DNA from: Flavobacterium sp.
GTDB taxonomy: Bacteria > Bacteroidota > Bacteroidia > Flavobacteriales > Flavobacteriaceae
Direction of reading: 5' to 3'
Length of the DNA: 64,000 nucleotides
Assembly: GCF_017744675.1 (NCBI RefSeq)
Contig: NZ_JAGIAV010000001.1
Location: 186,001-250,000, forward strand
The notes under the pieces are model-generated. The model had not been told where the DNA came from. It made no database searches and worked only from the letters and a program-made list of their open reading frames with translations. Positions within the stretch are counted from its first letter, which is position 1. Each line of letters begins with the position of its first letter. Shown here piece after piece: positions 24,653 to 33,521 of the stretch. The position numbers and the translations under genes are program-made.

Positions 24653-25653
24653 TGGGCAATATCAGTTTTTTAAATCCAGAATTTCTTTGGTTGTTTCTAT
24701 TAATCCCGATTGCAATAATTTGGTTTTTCTGGAAACGCAACCAGCAGTCGGCTACCTTAAAAATGAGTTCGACAGCTGGGTTCCAAAACAGCGAATCTTT
24801 ACTTACGAAATTAAAACCTTGCTTATACGTTTTTAGAATTCTTGCTTTAAGTTCGCTAATAATTGCCTTGGCACGACCAAGAACAGTAGACATCAGCAAT
24901 CAGACTAAAACAACAAAAGGAATTGATATTGTAATGGCAATTGACGTTTCTGGATCGATGCTAGCAAAAGATTTAAAGCCAAATCGTATGGAGGCTTTAA
25001 AAAGAGTAGCCGCCGATTTCGTAGAAGAAAGACCAAATGATAGAATCGGATTAGTTTTATATGCTTCTGAAGCTTATACTAAAACTCCAGTTACAAGCGA
25101 TAAAGCCATTATTCTTGAAGCCATAAAAGGCATTAAATATGATACTGTTTTACAAGATGGAACAGGCATCGGAATGGGATTGGCAACTGCCGTAAACCGT
25201 TTGAAAGACAGTAAAGCAAAAAGCCGCGTTATTATTTTACTTACCGATGGAGTTAATAATGCAGGTTTTATTGAACCAGAAACAGCATCTGATATTGCAA
25301 AACAATACGGAATTAAAGTATATACGATTGGTCTTGGAACCAACGGAATGGCAGAATCACCATACGCATACGCTCCAAACGGCGGTTTCTTGTTCAAAAT
25401 GCAAAAAGTTGAAATCGATGAAAAGTTGATGAGAAACATCGCTAGAAAAACCGATGGAACTTATTTTAGAGCAACAAGCAACGATAAATTAGCAGAAATA
25501 TACAACTCGATCAATAAACTAGAAACAACAGAAATTCAAGAATTGAAATTCTACGATTACGACGAAAAATACAGAATTTTTGTTTTGTTTGCAGGGTTCT
25601 TGCTATTATTAGAAGTTGGATTAAGAAATACGGTTTACAGAAGTTTTATTTGA
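24652..25653 (+). CDS. batA: BatA, VWA-domain membrane protein
   Basis: A 333-residue protein with two N-terminal membrane helices (about 11-28 and 58-75), a VWA domain with the MIDAS motif DVSGS (98-102), a T/D pair further on (TDGVNNAG), and a C-terminal membrane helix (IFVLFAGFLLLLEVG). BatA contributes to aerotolerance in Bacteroides fragilis. The start overlaps the preceding stop (TAATG). A word-repeat spacer follows. Confidence 0.9.
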   Translation: MGNISFLNPEFLWLFLLIPIAIIWFFWKRNQQSATLKMSSTAGFQNSESLLTKLKPCLYVFRILALSSLIIALARPRTVDISNQTKTTKGIDIVMAIDVSGSMLAKDLKPNRMEALKRVAADFVEERPNDRIGLVLYASEAYTKTPVTSDKAIILEAIKGIKYDTVLQDGTGIGMGLATAVNRLKDSKAKSRVIILLTDGVNNAGFIEPETASDIAKQYGIKVYTIGLGTNGMAESPYAYAPNGGFLFKMQKVEIDEKLMRNIARKTDGTYFRATSNDKLAEIYNSINKLETTEIQELKFYDYDEKYRIFVLFAGFLLLLEVGLRNTVYRSFI

Positions 25654-25792
25654 TTTTTTCAAAATCCAAAAATTCCTCCCGATAACTATAGGGACCAAAT
25701 AACAATTTGGAATTTGGAATTTGAAGATTAAAAAGGGAATTGGAATTTGGAATTTATCCCGACAAAGATGGGATTGGAATTTTAAAACATTT
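25654..25792. repeat. Word-repeat spacer between batA and batB (TTGGAATTT words)
   Basis: Contains tandem TTTGGAATTTGG words and a CCCGAT..ATAGGG pair, with related GGGATTGGAATTTT near the right end. An open frame runs through it into batB but is not protein-like. Confidence 0.6.
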
Positions 25793-26827
25793 ATGGAATT
25801 AGACGAAAAAAAATATTTATATCTCTTATTACTTATCCCAATTGTGGTATGTATTTTTCTTTTCAATCTTTATTGGAAAAGAAGAACACAGCGCGAATTT
25901 GGTGATTTGGAAATGGTAAAAAGATTGAGCCCAGAGAAATCGGTTTTTAAACCTATTTTAAAAATCGTAGTAATTCTTCTGGCGCTTACTTGCTTGATTA
26001 TTGGTTTGGTAAATCCGAAGATTGGAACCAAAATGGAAACCGTAAAACGAGAAGGTATCGATATTGTTTTTGCTGTCGATGTTTCTAAAAGTATGCTTGC
26101 AGAAGACGTCGTTCCTAGCCGTTTGGATAAAAGCAAACAGCTGGTTTCTCAAATTATTAATAATTTAGGAAGTGACAGAATCGGAATCGTAGCGTATGCA
26201 GGAAGCGCTTTCCCAGTTTTACCTATCACATCCGATTACAGTGTTGCCAAAATGTTCTTGCAAAGTATGAGTCCAGGAATGGTTTCGTCTCAAGGAACCT
26301 CTTTGGATGAAGCGATTAAATTGTCTTCGACTTACTTTGACGAAAAAAGTAAAACCAGCAAATTATTAATCCTAATTTCTGATGGTGAAGATCATTCTGA
26401 AGGTGCCGCTGCTGCTGCAGAAGAAGCCAATAAATTAGGAATGAAAATCATAACAATTGGTGTTGGAACAGAAAAAGGAGGCACAATTCCGTTAAAAGAA
26501 AATGGTGTTGTTAGAGGATATCAGAAAGATCAAAATGGAGAAACGGTAATCACCAAATTAAATCAAGAAGGTTTAAAAACTATTGCAAAAGCAACAAAAG
26601 GCGGTTATGTTTACGGCGGAAGCACCAAAGAAGTTTTAGAATATGTAAAAAATGCTTTAAACAATATTCAGAAAACTGAATTTGAAGCTACACAAATGGC
26701 CGAATTTCAATCGCAGTTTCAATGGTTTATCGGATTTGCATTTTTATTGCTTTTCCTAGATCTTTTCTTATTGGAAAGAAAAACAAGCTGGATCAAAGAA
26801 TTGGATTTATTTAATGAAAAGAAATAA
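25793..26827 (+). CDS. batB: BatB, VWA-domain membrane protein
   Basis: A 344-residue paralogue of BatA: two N-terminal membrane helices (about 8-26 and 57-74), VWA domain with MIDAS DVSKS (96-100) and SDGEDHSEG, and a C-terminal helix (FIGFAFLLLFLDLFLL). The start is the ATG at 25793; the frame is open back to 25721, but that stretch translates spacer repeats. BatA and BatB are thought to form a membrane complex with MoxR/DUF58 and the TPR proteins BatC and BatE. Confidence 0.92.
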   Translation: MELDEKKYLYLLLLIPIVVCIFLFNLYWKRRTQREFGDLEMVKRLSPEKSVFKPILKIVVILLALTCLIIGLVNPKIGTKMETVKREGIDIVFAVDVSKSMLAEDVVPSRLDKSKQLVSQIINNLGSDRIGIVAYAGSAFPVLPITSDYSVAKMFLQSMSPGMVSSQGTSLDEAIKLSSTYFDEKSKTSKLLILISDGEDHSEGAAAAAEEANKLGMKIITIGVGTEKGGTIPLKENGVVRGYQKDQNGETVITKLNQEGLKTIAKATKGGYVYGGSTKEVLEYVKNALNNIQKTEFEATQMAEFQSQFQWFIGFAFLLLFLDLFLLERKTSWIKELDLFNEKK

Positions 26828-26984
26828 AAAAGTTAGCCACTAATTACTCAAATTCACGCGAAAACAAACAGCAAAGTTTTGTGAAATTCAAATAATAAGT
26901 AACGAATTAATTAGTGACAATTGGTGACTCGAACGATAGTGAACAGGCGAAGCAAATTCGTGGCAAACAAAAAACAAAATTAGA
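26828..26984. repeat. Word-repeat spacer between batB and batC
   Basis: The left part reads GTTAGCCACTAATTACTC and the right part GAAGCAAATTCGTGGCAAAC, with related words between; the ends are partly complementary (GCCAC against GTGGC). No gene is seen. Confidence 0.55.
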
Positions 26985-27755
26985 ATGAAAAATTTACTCC
27001 TTTATATTTTACTAACAGTTTCTTTTGCAGTTTCTGCTCAAGAAAAAGACAAAACATTGCCTGCCGGGAATGAAGAATATAAACAGAATAAATTTACTGA
27101 TGCTGAGGCAAACTATAGAATTTCGGAATCAAAATTTCCTAAAAAATCAGCTGCGGCATATAATTTAGGAAATACCATTTATAGACAAAATCAGATTTCG
27201 GAAGCTAAATTTGCTTACGCGAAAGCCATAAAAAATGCCAAAACGAGGCCTGAAAAGCACAAAGCTTATCATAATCTTGGAAACACTTTCATGAAAGAGA
27301 AAGATTATACGCAGGCAGTTGAAGCTTACAAACAAGCACTTCGGAATGACCCAACCGATGAAGAAACGCGTTACAATTATGCTTATGCCAAACAAAAATT
27401 AAAAGAGAATCCTCCTAAAAACGATCAGAATAAAGATAAAAACAAGGACAAAGACAAGGATAAGGATAAAAACAAAGACAAGAACAAGGACAACAATAAG
27501 GATAAAGACAAAGACAAGGATAAAAAAGACGATAAAGGCGACCAGGACAAAGACAAAAAAGATGGTAAAAACGATCCTAAGAAAGATGACAAGTCAGACA
27601 ATCAAGGAGAGCCAAAACCACAACCTGGCGGAATATCAAAAGAGCGTGTTCAGAATTTGCTAGACGCGGTAAACAATGAAGAGAAGAAAATTCAAGACAA
27701 AGTAAACGCTCAGAAAGTAAAAGCTAATCCTAAGAAAACAGAAAAAGACTGGTAA
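26985..27755 (+). CDS. batC: BatC, TPR protein with lysine/aspartate repeat tail
   Basis: A 256-residue periplasmic protein: signal peptide (ending AVSAQE), about three TPR repeats (residues 30-150, e.g. SAAAYNLGNTIYRQNQ, KAYHNLGNTFMKEKDY), then a low-complexity segment of KDKDKNK units (about 145-205), and a conserved helix near the C-terminus (GISKERVQNLLDAVNNEEKKIQDKV). In Leptospira and Bacteroides Bat systems BatC is the TPR partner of BatA/BatB. The highly charged repeat probably is an unstructured linker. Confidence 0.88.
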   Translation: MKNLLLYILLTVSFAVSAQEKDKTLPAGNEEYKQNKFTDAEANYRISESKFPKKSAAAYNLGNTIYRQNQISEAKFAYAKAIKNAKTRPEKHKAYHNLGNTFMKEKDYTQAVEAYKQALRNDPTDEETRYNYAYAKQKLKENPPKNDQNKDKNKDKDKDKDKNKDKNKDNNKDKDKDKDKKDDKGDQDKDKKDGKNDPKKDDKSDNQGEPKPQPGGISKERVQNLLDAVNNEEKKIQDKVNAQKVKANPKKTEKDW

Positions 27756-27863
27756 AATTTGGTTAATCGTTTAACCGTTAATTTGTTTATTTGATCCAAA
27801 CAATACGATTAAACAAAATGACGATTAAACGATTAAACATTAAAAAAAACGATTAAACAAATA
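27756..27863. repeat. Word-repeat spacer between batC and batD (CGATTAAAC words)
   Basis: ACGATTAAAC occurs four times (one pair in tandem) in the right half, and TTAATCGTTTAACCG, its reverse complement, at the left, so the spacer can fold back on itself. Confidence 0.65.
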
Positions 27864-29612
27864 ATGAAAAGATATCTAATTCTATTTCTAATCACTTTTC
27901 AAGGACTTATGGCTCAGGTTCAATTTGAAGCCAGAGTTAGCAAAAACACCCTTGGACTAAACGAAAGACTTCGTATAGATTTCATTATGAATGTTGACGG
28001 AGACAACTTCGAGCAACCTTCTTTTGAAGGATTCAGAATGGTGGCGGGACCAAGCCAGCAGATTAGCCAGTCTTGGATAAATGGGCGAAGCTCTTTTCAA
28101 AAAATATATTCTTATATCCTGCAGCCTGAAAGAAAGGGAGCAATCACAATTAAGCAGGCCGCAATAGAATTCAATGGTCAAGTTTACAAAACCAATCCGA
28201 TCAAGGTTACGGTAACCAATGCCGTTGCTCAAGAAAGAGATCCAAGCGACAGACCTCCAGGATCTGGAAATGAGTTATTGACTCTTGTTGCCGAGATTTC
28301 AAAAACAAATCCGTACTTAAACGAGCCTATTACAGCGGTTTACAAATTGTATTTCAATAATATTGGAGTTACCGGTTTTAAAGAATTAGCAAAGCCGAAA
28401 TACAATGATTTCTGGAATCAAAATATCGATATTAAACAATTGGCTATCGAAGAAGGAAGTTTCCAAGGCCAAAGGTGTTATTATGTAATCCTGAAAAAGA
28501 CCATTTTATATCCTCAAAAATCAGGAAGACTTACAATTGAACCACTTTCGCTAGATATTGGCGTACAATTGCCAACAAACCGTCGTGATATGTTTGGCCA
28601 AATGATTATTACAGAAGACAATAAAGTAGTTTCTGCTGGAGCAAAAACAATCAACGTAAGACCTCTTCCTGAAAGCACAAAACCAGAAGGATTTACTGGA
28701 GCTGTAGGAAGATTGAATTTTACCGTTACTCCATCAAAAACAACACTTAAAAATGGTGAGGGTCTTGACTTAATCGTAAGTGCTCAGGGAACTGGAAACA
28801 TGAAGTTATTTACGCTTCCAAAACCTGTTGTGCCAAATGCATTAGAAATGTACGATCCTGTTCATGACGAACAAGTTACTACTTCGCTAAGCGGAATGTC
28901 TGGAAGAATCACAGACAAATACACAATTGTGCCACAATACCGAGGAAAATATGCCATAAAACCAATGCAGTTCTCGTATTTCGATTTGAGCACAGGAACT
29001 TACAAAACGATCACATCAAAAGAAATTATGGTTGATGTTCTGGATGGACCAACACCTGCAGAGGCAAATACAGGAGCATCAGCGTCTAAAAATGCTGTCG
29101 CGACAGCAGATCATTTCAAGAATATCAAATCTAAAACAGCATTGATTCCGATTGCTAAAAATGATTTTTACGATTCTAATTTATATCTAGGATTGCTGTT
29201 TGCACCATTTATCATCATTCCGATCATCATTTTAGCTAGAAAGAAAAAAGAAGCTATGGATAGTGATGTTACCGGAAATAGAATTAGAATGAACAACAAG
29301 CTGGCGAAGAAATATTTATCGCAAGCGAAAAAACATCTTAATAACAAAGAGCCTTTCTATATCGCATTGGAGAAAGCAATGCATAATTTCTTGAAAGCAA
29401 AACTGCATATCGAAACTTCAGAAATGAGTAAAGATAATATTAGAGAATTGCTGTTGTCTAGAAATGCAAATGCTGAAACGGTGCAGAATTTTATTGTGCT
29501 GACTGAAAACTGCGAATTTGCACGTTATGCACCAGCATCAAGCGCTTCAATTCAGCAAGATTATGATAAGGCTGTGGTGATTATTTCTGAATTAGAAAAA
29601 CAGATTGTTTAA
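27864..29612 (+). CDS. batD: BatD, large periplasmic/membrane protein of the Bat operon
   Basis: A 582-residue protein: signal peptide (ending GLMAQ), several Ig-like beta domains (DUF/BatD type: ERLRIDFIMN, PYLNEPITAVYKLYFN, LKNGEGLDLIVSAQGTGN), a single membrane helix (LYLGLLFAPFIIIPIIIL, about 437-456) and a cytoplasmic helical tail (LAKKYLSQAKKHLNN). Typical BatD layout. Likely the membrane platform for the VWA proteins. Confidence 0.9.
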   Translation: MKRYLILFLITFQGLMAQVQFEARVSKNTLGLNERLRIDFIMNVDGDNFEQPSFEGFRMVAGPSQQISQSWINGRSSFQKIYSYILQPERKGAITIKQAAIEFNGQVYKTNPIKVTVTNAVAQERDPSDRPPGSGNELLTLVAEISKTNPYLNEPITAVYKLYFNNIGVTGFKELAKPKYNDFWNQNIDIKQLAIEEGSFQGQRCYYVILKKTILYPQKSGRLTIEPLSLDIGVQLPTNRRDMFGQMIITEDNKVVSAGAKTINVRPLPESTKPEGFTGAVGRLNFTVTPSKTTLKNGEGLDLIVSAQGTGNMKLFTLPKPVVPNALEMYDPVHDEQVTTSLSGMSGRITDKYTIVPQYRGKYAIKPMQFSYFDLSTGTYKTITSKEIMVDVLDGPTPAEANTGASASKNAVATADHFKNIKSKTALIPIAKNDFYDSNLYLGLLFAPFIIIPIIILARKKKEAMDSDVTGNRIRMNNKLAKKYLSQAKKHLNNKEPFYIALEKAMHNFLKAKLHIETSEMSKDNIRELLLSRNANAETVQNFIVLTENCEFARYAPASSASIQQDYDKAVVIISELEKQIV

Positions 29613-29698
29613 TTTTTTACCGCAAAGTTCGTTAAGAAAATTGATTTAGATAGAGTCGAATTTAAGTTCGCAAAGTTGAAAATCTTATTATAAAGAAA
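29613..29698. repeat. Short spacer with CGCAAAGTT words between batD and batE
   Basis: CCGCAAAGTTCG and TTCGCAAAGTT repeat directly within 86 bases. The same vocabulary (GCAAAG, GCGAATCTTTG) recurs near 56.9 and 63.9 kb. Confidence 0.5.
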
Positions 29699-30445
29699 AT
29701 GAAAAACATACTATATCTCTTTTTATTAATCTCGCAGGTTTTCTTTGCGCAAGGGCGCTTTGAATCGGCTAACGCGTTGTACCAAAAGGGACAATATAAA
29801 GAAGCGGCACAGGTTTATGAAAACATCATAAAAGAAGATAAATTACATTCTGCAGAGTTGTATTTTAATTTAGGAAACTGTTATTACAAATTAAATCAGG
29901 TTGCGCCTTCGATTTACAATTATGAAAAGGCTTTGGTTTTGAAACCGCACGATCCCGAAACTTTAAATAATTTAAAATTCGCCAAAAAATTAACGATTGA
30001 CGAAATCAAAGAAGTTCCTAAAGTAGGTTTTGCAAAACTGATTCAGAACTTTACTTCTATTTTTGATTATAATACTTGGGCCAAAATTTCTGTGGCGCTT
30101 GGTTTTGTGTTTTTACTGAGTTTTATTGGTTATTATTTCTCAAACGCTACATTAGCAAAACGAATTTATTTTGTTGGAATGTTCATTATTTTGGTTGCTT
30201 TTGCTTTAAGCATTTCAGCCGGAATGTCTGAGAAAAGCCATTTTGAAAACGATCGTGTTGCCGTAGTTTTTTCTGAATTAAGCCAAGTGAGACATGAACC
30301 TAAAAAATCTTCGAATGGAATTATTTTATTGCACGAAGGAGCAAAAGTTTATGTTTTGGAAAGCATTGCAGGCTGGAAAAAAATCGAATTAACAGATGGA
30401 ACTCAAGGTTGGATAGATTCTTCAACGATTAAAGAAGTGAAATAG
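29699..30445 (+). CDS. batE: BatE, TPR and SH3 membrane protein
   Basis: A 248-residue protein: signal peptide (ending FFAQG), two TPR repeats (SANALYQKGQYKEAAQVYENI, AELYFNLGNCYYKLNQ), two membrane helices (about 128-147 and 153-172) and a C-terminal SH3-like domain (VYVLESIAGWKKIELTDGTQGWID). Matches BatE. Last recognised gene of the Bat operon; the following gene may be co-transcribed. Confidence 0.9.
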   Translation: MKNILYLFLLISQVFFAQGRFESANALYQKGQYKEAAQVYENIIKEDKLHSAELYFNLGNCYYKLNQVAPSIYNYEKALVLKPHDPETLNNLKFAKKLTIDEIKEVPKVGFAKLIQNFTSIFDYNTWAKISVALGFVFLLSFIGYYFSNATLAKRIYFVGMFIILVAFALSISAGMSEKSHFENDRVAVVFSELSQVRHEPKKSSNGIILLHEGAKVYVLESIAGWKKIELTDGTQGWIDSSTIKEVK

Positions 30446-30486
30446 TTTTTTTAATACGGAATTGAAATCACTTAAATAACATTGAA

Positions 30487-31005
30487 ATGATTAAAAAACT
30501 GTTTTTAGTTATATTATTTGGTTTCTCTTTTTCACTATTGGCTCAACAAGAAAAATTAAGTCTTGAAAACCAACAAAAATATTCCTTTGAACAACCAGAA
30601 AAAAAGACAGATTCATTAAAAATCATTAAAAGACAAAAACACGTTCGAGAAATTACTGGCAATTGGAAGATGCTTACTACTGAGTCTTGGGCATTGAGAG
30701 AACCTTCGGATAGTGTGGTTGGAAAAATGATCACAATCGAGCCAAGTCAAATATCGTTTTTGGAACTTTATCCGAAAGTAAAAAAGTGGAGTTTAGTCAA
30801 AACGGAAAAAATCATTTTTTCAGATAAAGAAAATTTAACTTCTAATCCGTTGCTAATGGTTTATTCAAACAAAGAGGTTTGGCAATATTTTGTTGATGAA
30901 AATTCAGGAAATTTGATTGCTACTTACATTGGAGAAGAAAATGAAAATGGAATATCAGAATTGGTCTGTAGTAATCCACAATTAAAATATTTTAAATTAC
31001 AATAA
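30487..31005 (+). CDS. Exported protein of unknown function after the Bat operon
   Basis: A 172-residue protein with a signal peptide (FSFSLLAQQ). The mature part has a charged helical stretch and then a beta-rich region with GNWKMLTTESWALREP, SQISFLELYPKVKKW and NLIATYIGEENENG, which looks like a small beta-barrel or lipocalin-like domain; no family is recognised. It starts 41 bases after batE, so it may be transcribed from the same promoter, and is followed by a terminator-like hairpin. Confidence 0.6.
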   Translation: MIKKLFLVILFGFSFSLLAQQEKLSLENQQKYSFEQPEKKTDSLKIIKRQKHVREITGNWKMLTTESWALREPSDSVVGKMITIEPSQISFLELYPKVKKWSLVKTEKIIFSDKENLTSNPLLMVYSNKEVWQYFVDENSGNLIATYIGEENENGISELVCSNPQLKYFKLQ

Positions 31006-31018
31006 CATATTTTCAAAT

Positions 31019-31063
31019 AAAAAAATCCCAAACTCCAAAGTAAAATTGGAATTTGGAATTTTT
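31019..31063. terminator. Terminator-like hairpin between converging genes
   Basis: Arms 31021-31038 and 31046-31063 are complementary at 16 of 18 positions and flanked by A and T runs. Arm words (TTGGAATTTGG) match those of the terminator at 12377-12425. Confidence 0.65.
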
Positions 31064-31080
31064 CATTTTTGGAATTTGAA

Positions 31081-32634
31081 TTAATTCACTGCATCAACCA
31101 ATCGTACAAATTCAGATCTATACCCATCTTCATCATTGGACAAACCCAATTTTGCCAATCTTTTGATATCCGAGCTTGAACTATTTGCGATATATTTTGA
31201 ATCACGTAATTTTAATCCGAACCAAGAAACGGCTGTAGTGAATTTGAAATCTGGAGAGCTGTTTTCTAAGTCTGTTTTCTTATCTGCAATCACATTTATA
31301 ATTTCAATACTTTTATTGCCATCAGGTTTTTTATATCTAAATTTCACTGTTGCCAACTCATCACTATGATTTTCGGTAGATTTCTGCGTTTTAGTGTATT
31401 TTAAATCTGACGGAACGTAATCACTTTCGACTCCAGTCGGGACAATCTCGTATAAAGCCGTAACCGAATGTCCGCTACCTAATTCGCCCGCATCAATTTT
31501 GTCGTTTTTAAAATCTTCAGCATTCAGTTTTCGGTTTTCATAACCAATCAATCGATAGGCTTGAACATGATTCGGATTAAACTCAATTTGAATTTTTACA
31601 TCTTTCGCGATAGCAAACATAGAACCTTTAAATTCTTTCCCAAGAAAACGATTTGCCTCTTGAATGTTATCGATGTAAGCATAATTTCCATTTCCTTTAT
31701 CAGCAAGGATTTCCATTTTAGAATCTTTATAGTTGCCCATTCCAAATCCAAGAACAGTCAAGAAAACACCAGATTCTCTTTTTTGCTCAATCAATTTCAA
31801 CATATCATCATCAGACGAAGCGCCAACATTAAAATCACCATCGGTAGCTATCACTACTCGATTATTTCCTTCCTTGATAAAATTTTGCTGTGCCAGTTTG
31901 TAAGCTAATTCAATTCCTTCTCCTCCTGCTGTACTTCCACCTGCGTGCAAATCATCAAAAGCATCTATAATTTCATCTTTATTATCGCCAGAAGTTGGTT
32001 CTAAAACTACTCCCGCCGATCCTGCATATACGACGATCGAAACTTTATCAATGCTTCTCAGTTCTTTTACCAGAACTTTCATTGATTCTTTCAGTAGTGG
32101 CAATTTATTCTACTCGTCCATAGAACCCGAAACATCCACTAAAAAAACAAGATTAGAAGCTGGCAAATTTGCCATTGGAATGTTTTTTCCCTGCAAACCA
32201 ATCTTTAGCAATCGGCTGTTTTTATTCCACGGACAATCGCTGTATTCTGAGTTGATAGAAAACGGATGCTGACCTTCTGGTTGCGGATATTGGTATTTAA
32301 AAAAGTTAATCATCTCTTCAACACGAACAGCGTCTTTTGGAACTTTTTGCCCTTCATTTATAAATCTGCGGATATTGGTATACGATGCATTATCAACATC
32401 GATAGAAAAAGTAGATAGAGGTTCTTTTAGCGGAGATTCAAACGGATTTTCTTCTAGTCCTGCATAACTTTCTGTATTCGTCTCGGGAATGTAAGTTTCC
32501 TCTGGAGTTAAATCGGTCGTTGTTACCGCAACAGCTGTAGAATCTGCAGTTTCTGCAGTTTCATAATTAGCTTTCTTACAGCTGAAAATAGTAAGTACGA
32601 GGAATGCCATCATAAAGAAATTAAGATTTCTCAT
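31081..32634 (-). pseudogene. YfbK-like VWA-domain lipoprotein interrupted by an in-frame amber stop
   Basis: The reading frame is intact for 518 codons except for a TAG at codon 175 (32112-32110). The N-terminal 174 residues carry a lipobox (TIFSC, C19), the VWF-N-like domain (FSIDVDNASYTNIRRF) and the MIDAS motif DVSGS (167-171). Directly after SMDE comes the stop, then NKLPLLKESMKVLV and the rest of the VWA domain and DUF3520-like C-terminus. A neighbouring TTG at 32103 could restart translation, but the MIDAS would be lost. YfbK-like proteins are envelope lipoproteins of unclear function. Either a recent pseudogene or a sequencing error. Confidence 0.8.
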
Positions 32635-32948
32635 AAAGTAAATTTTTAAAAATTAATAAAAGGTTATTGGCTTCAAATAAGGACTAGCATTCCGGATGTA
32701 CTAGAGGCGATTATTTGCAATTTTTCGAGTAAGCAAAATCGTGCCAAAAATTTTAAAATGTTTTTCTTACGAGAAAATAAATTTGGAAACCCTTGTTTTA
32801 TGAGGCATTTAGTCTGGAAATATTTTTTTGATTTTTGTAAAAATGAAAAATGTGAAACGTAAAATGTAATTCTGTATTTTGTCCATACAGAATCGTAGAG
32901 ACGCACTGCAGTGCGTCTACATCCAGCATATCGGCAAAAATTGGAAAT
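32635..32948. other. Gene-free stretch with palindromic repeat
   Basis: This 314-base gap between two minus-strand genes contains the palindromic repeat at 32894-32936 and otherwise AT-rich sequence. A minus-strand open frame of 77 codons here has no protein-like character. Confidence 0.5.
32894..32936 (-). repeat. Third copy of the 20-bp palindromic repeat
   Basis: The palindrome AGACGCACTGCAGTGCGTCT at 32899-32918 and its flank (GCTGGATGTAG on the minus strand) match the copy at 14509-14549 with only a few differences, in opposite orientation. Confidence 0.85.
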
Positions 32949-33521
32949 TTAAATAAATTGATAAATCTTCTCTGGGGTTACGCAATAATCCAATTTGATA
33001 TCCGATTCAAAAACATCATCGATTTGAGATACAGATTCAAAAAAAGAAAGTCCGATTTTGATGGTTTCGGGTTTGCATTCGGCTAGGAATTTATCGTAAA
33101 AACCTTTTCCGTAACCGATTCTATTTCCAAAAATATCAAAAGCCAAAAGCGGTACAAAAACCACTTCAACTTTAGAAGATGGCACTTCGATTCCGTCAAC
33201 TGGTTCTGGAATATTATATTCGTTCTTTCTGATTTTAGTATTATCGGTCAAAAGGAAATGAGTCATTTTTCTGGTTTCAAAATCGCTTTTCGAAACTAAA
33301 ATTTCCTTGTCTTTTCCAGAAAGCAAATGCAGGACATATTCTGTATTGACTTCTTTCTGTTCTTCGATAGGAAGAAAAACATGATAGTAAGTTTTGTCCC
33401 AAATTGGCATTTGAATCAATTGGTTGGCAATATCCAAGCTCTTCTCTTCTACTTCATCAAAAGAAAGTGCTTTTCTGAAATTTTTATATTCTATTCGAAG
33501 TTCTTTTTTACTCGTCGGCAT
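32949..33521 (-). CDS. 5-formyltetrahydrofolate cyclo-ligase
   Basis: A 190-residue enzyme of the 5-FCL family (YgfA), which turns 5-formyl-THF into 5,10-methenyl-THF with ATP. The signature GYGKGFYDKFL and the N-terminal KKELRIEYKNFRKAL are clear. The ATG at 33521 is chosen because homologues begin at this lysine-rich helix; the frame is open further upstream to 33590 but that is inside the preceding gene. Its first 14 bases overlap the end of the upstream deacylase gene, implying coupled translation. Confidence 0.92.
   Translation of the reverse strand: MPTSKKELRIEYKNFRKALSFDEVEEKSLDIANQLIQMPIWDKTYYHVFLPIEEQKEVNTEYVLHLLSGKDKEILVSKSDFETRKMTHFLLTDNTKIRKNEYNIPEPVDGIEVPSSKVEVVFVPLLAFDIFGNRIGYGKGFYDKFLAECKPETIKIGLSFFESVSQIDDVFESDIKLDYCVTPEKIYQFI

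Noticed and set aside
25721..25792. N-terminal extension of BatB from an upstream ATG
   Set aside because: The added 24 residues are translated word-repeat spacer (GIWNL, DWNF) and homologues start at the first membrane helix.
27756..27863. CRISPR array from repeated CGATTAAAC words
   Set aside because: Words are short and irregularly spaced, with no constant-length spacers and no cas genes.
32673..32906. Minus-strand open frame of 77 codons between the VWA gene and the 5-FCL gene
   Set aside because: Crosses the palindromic repeat and has no protein-like pattern.
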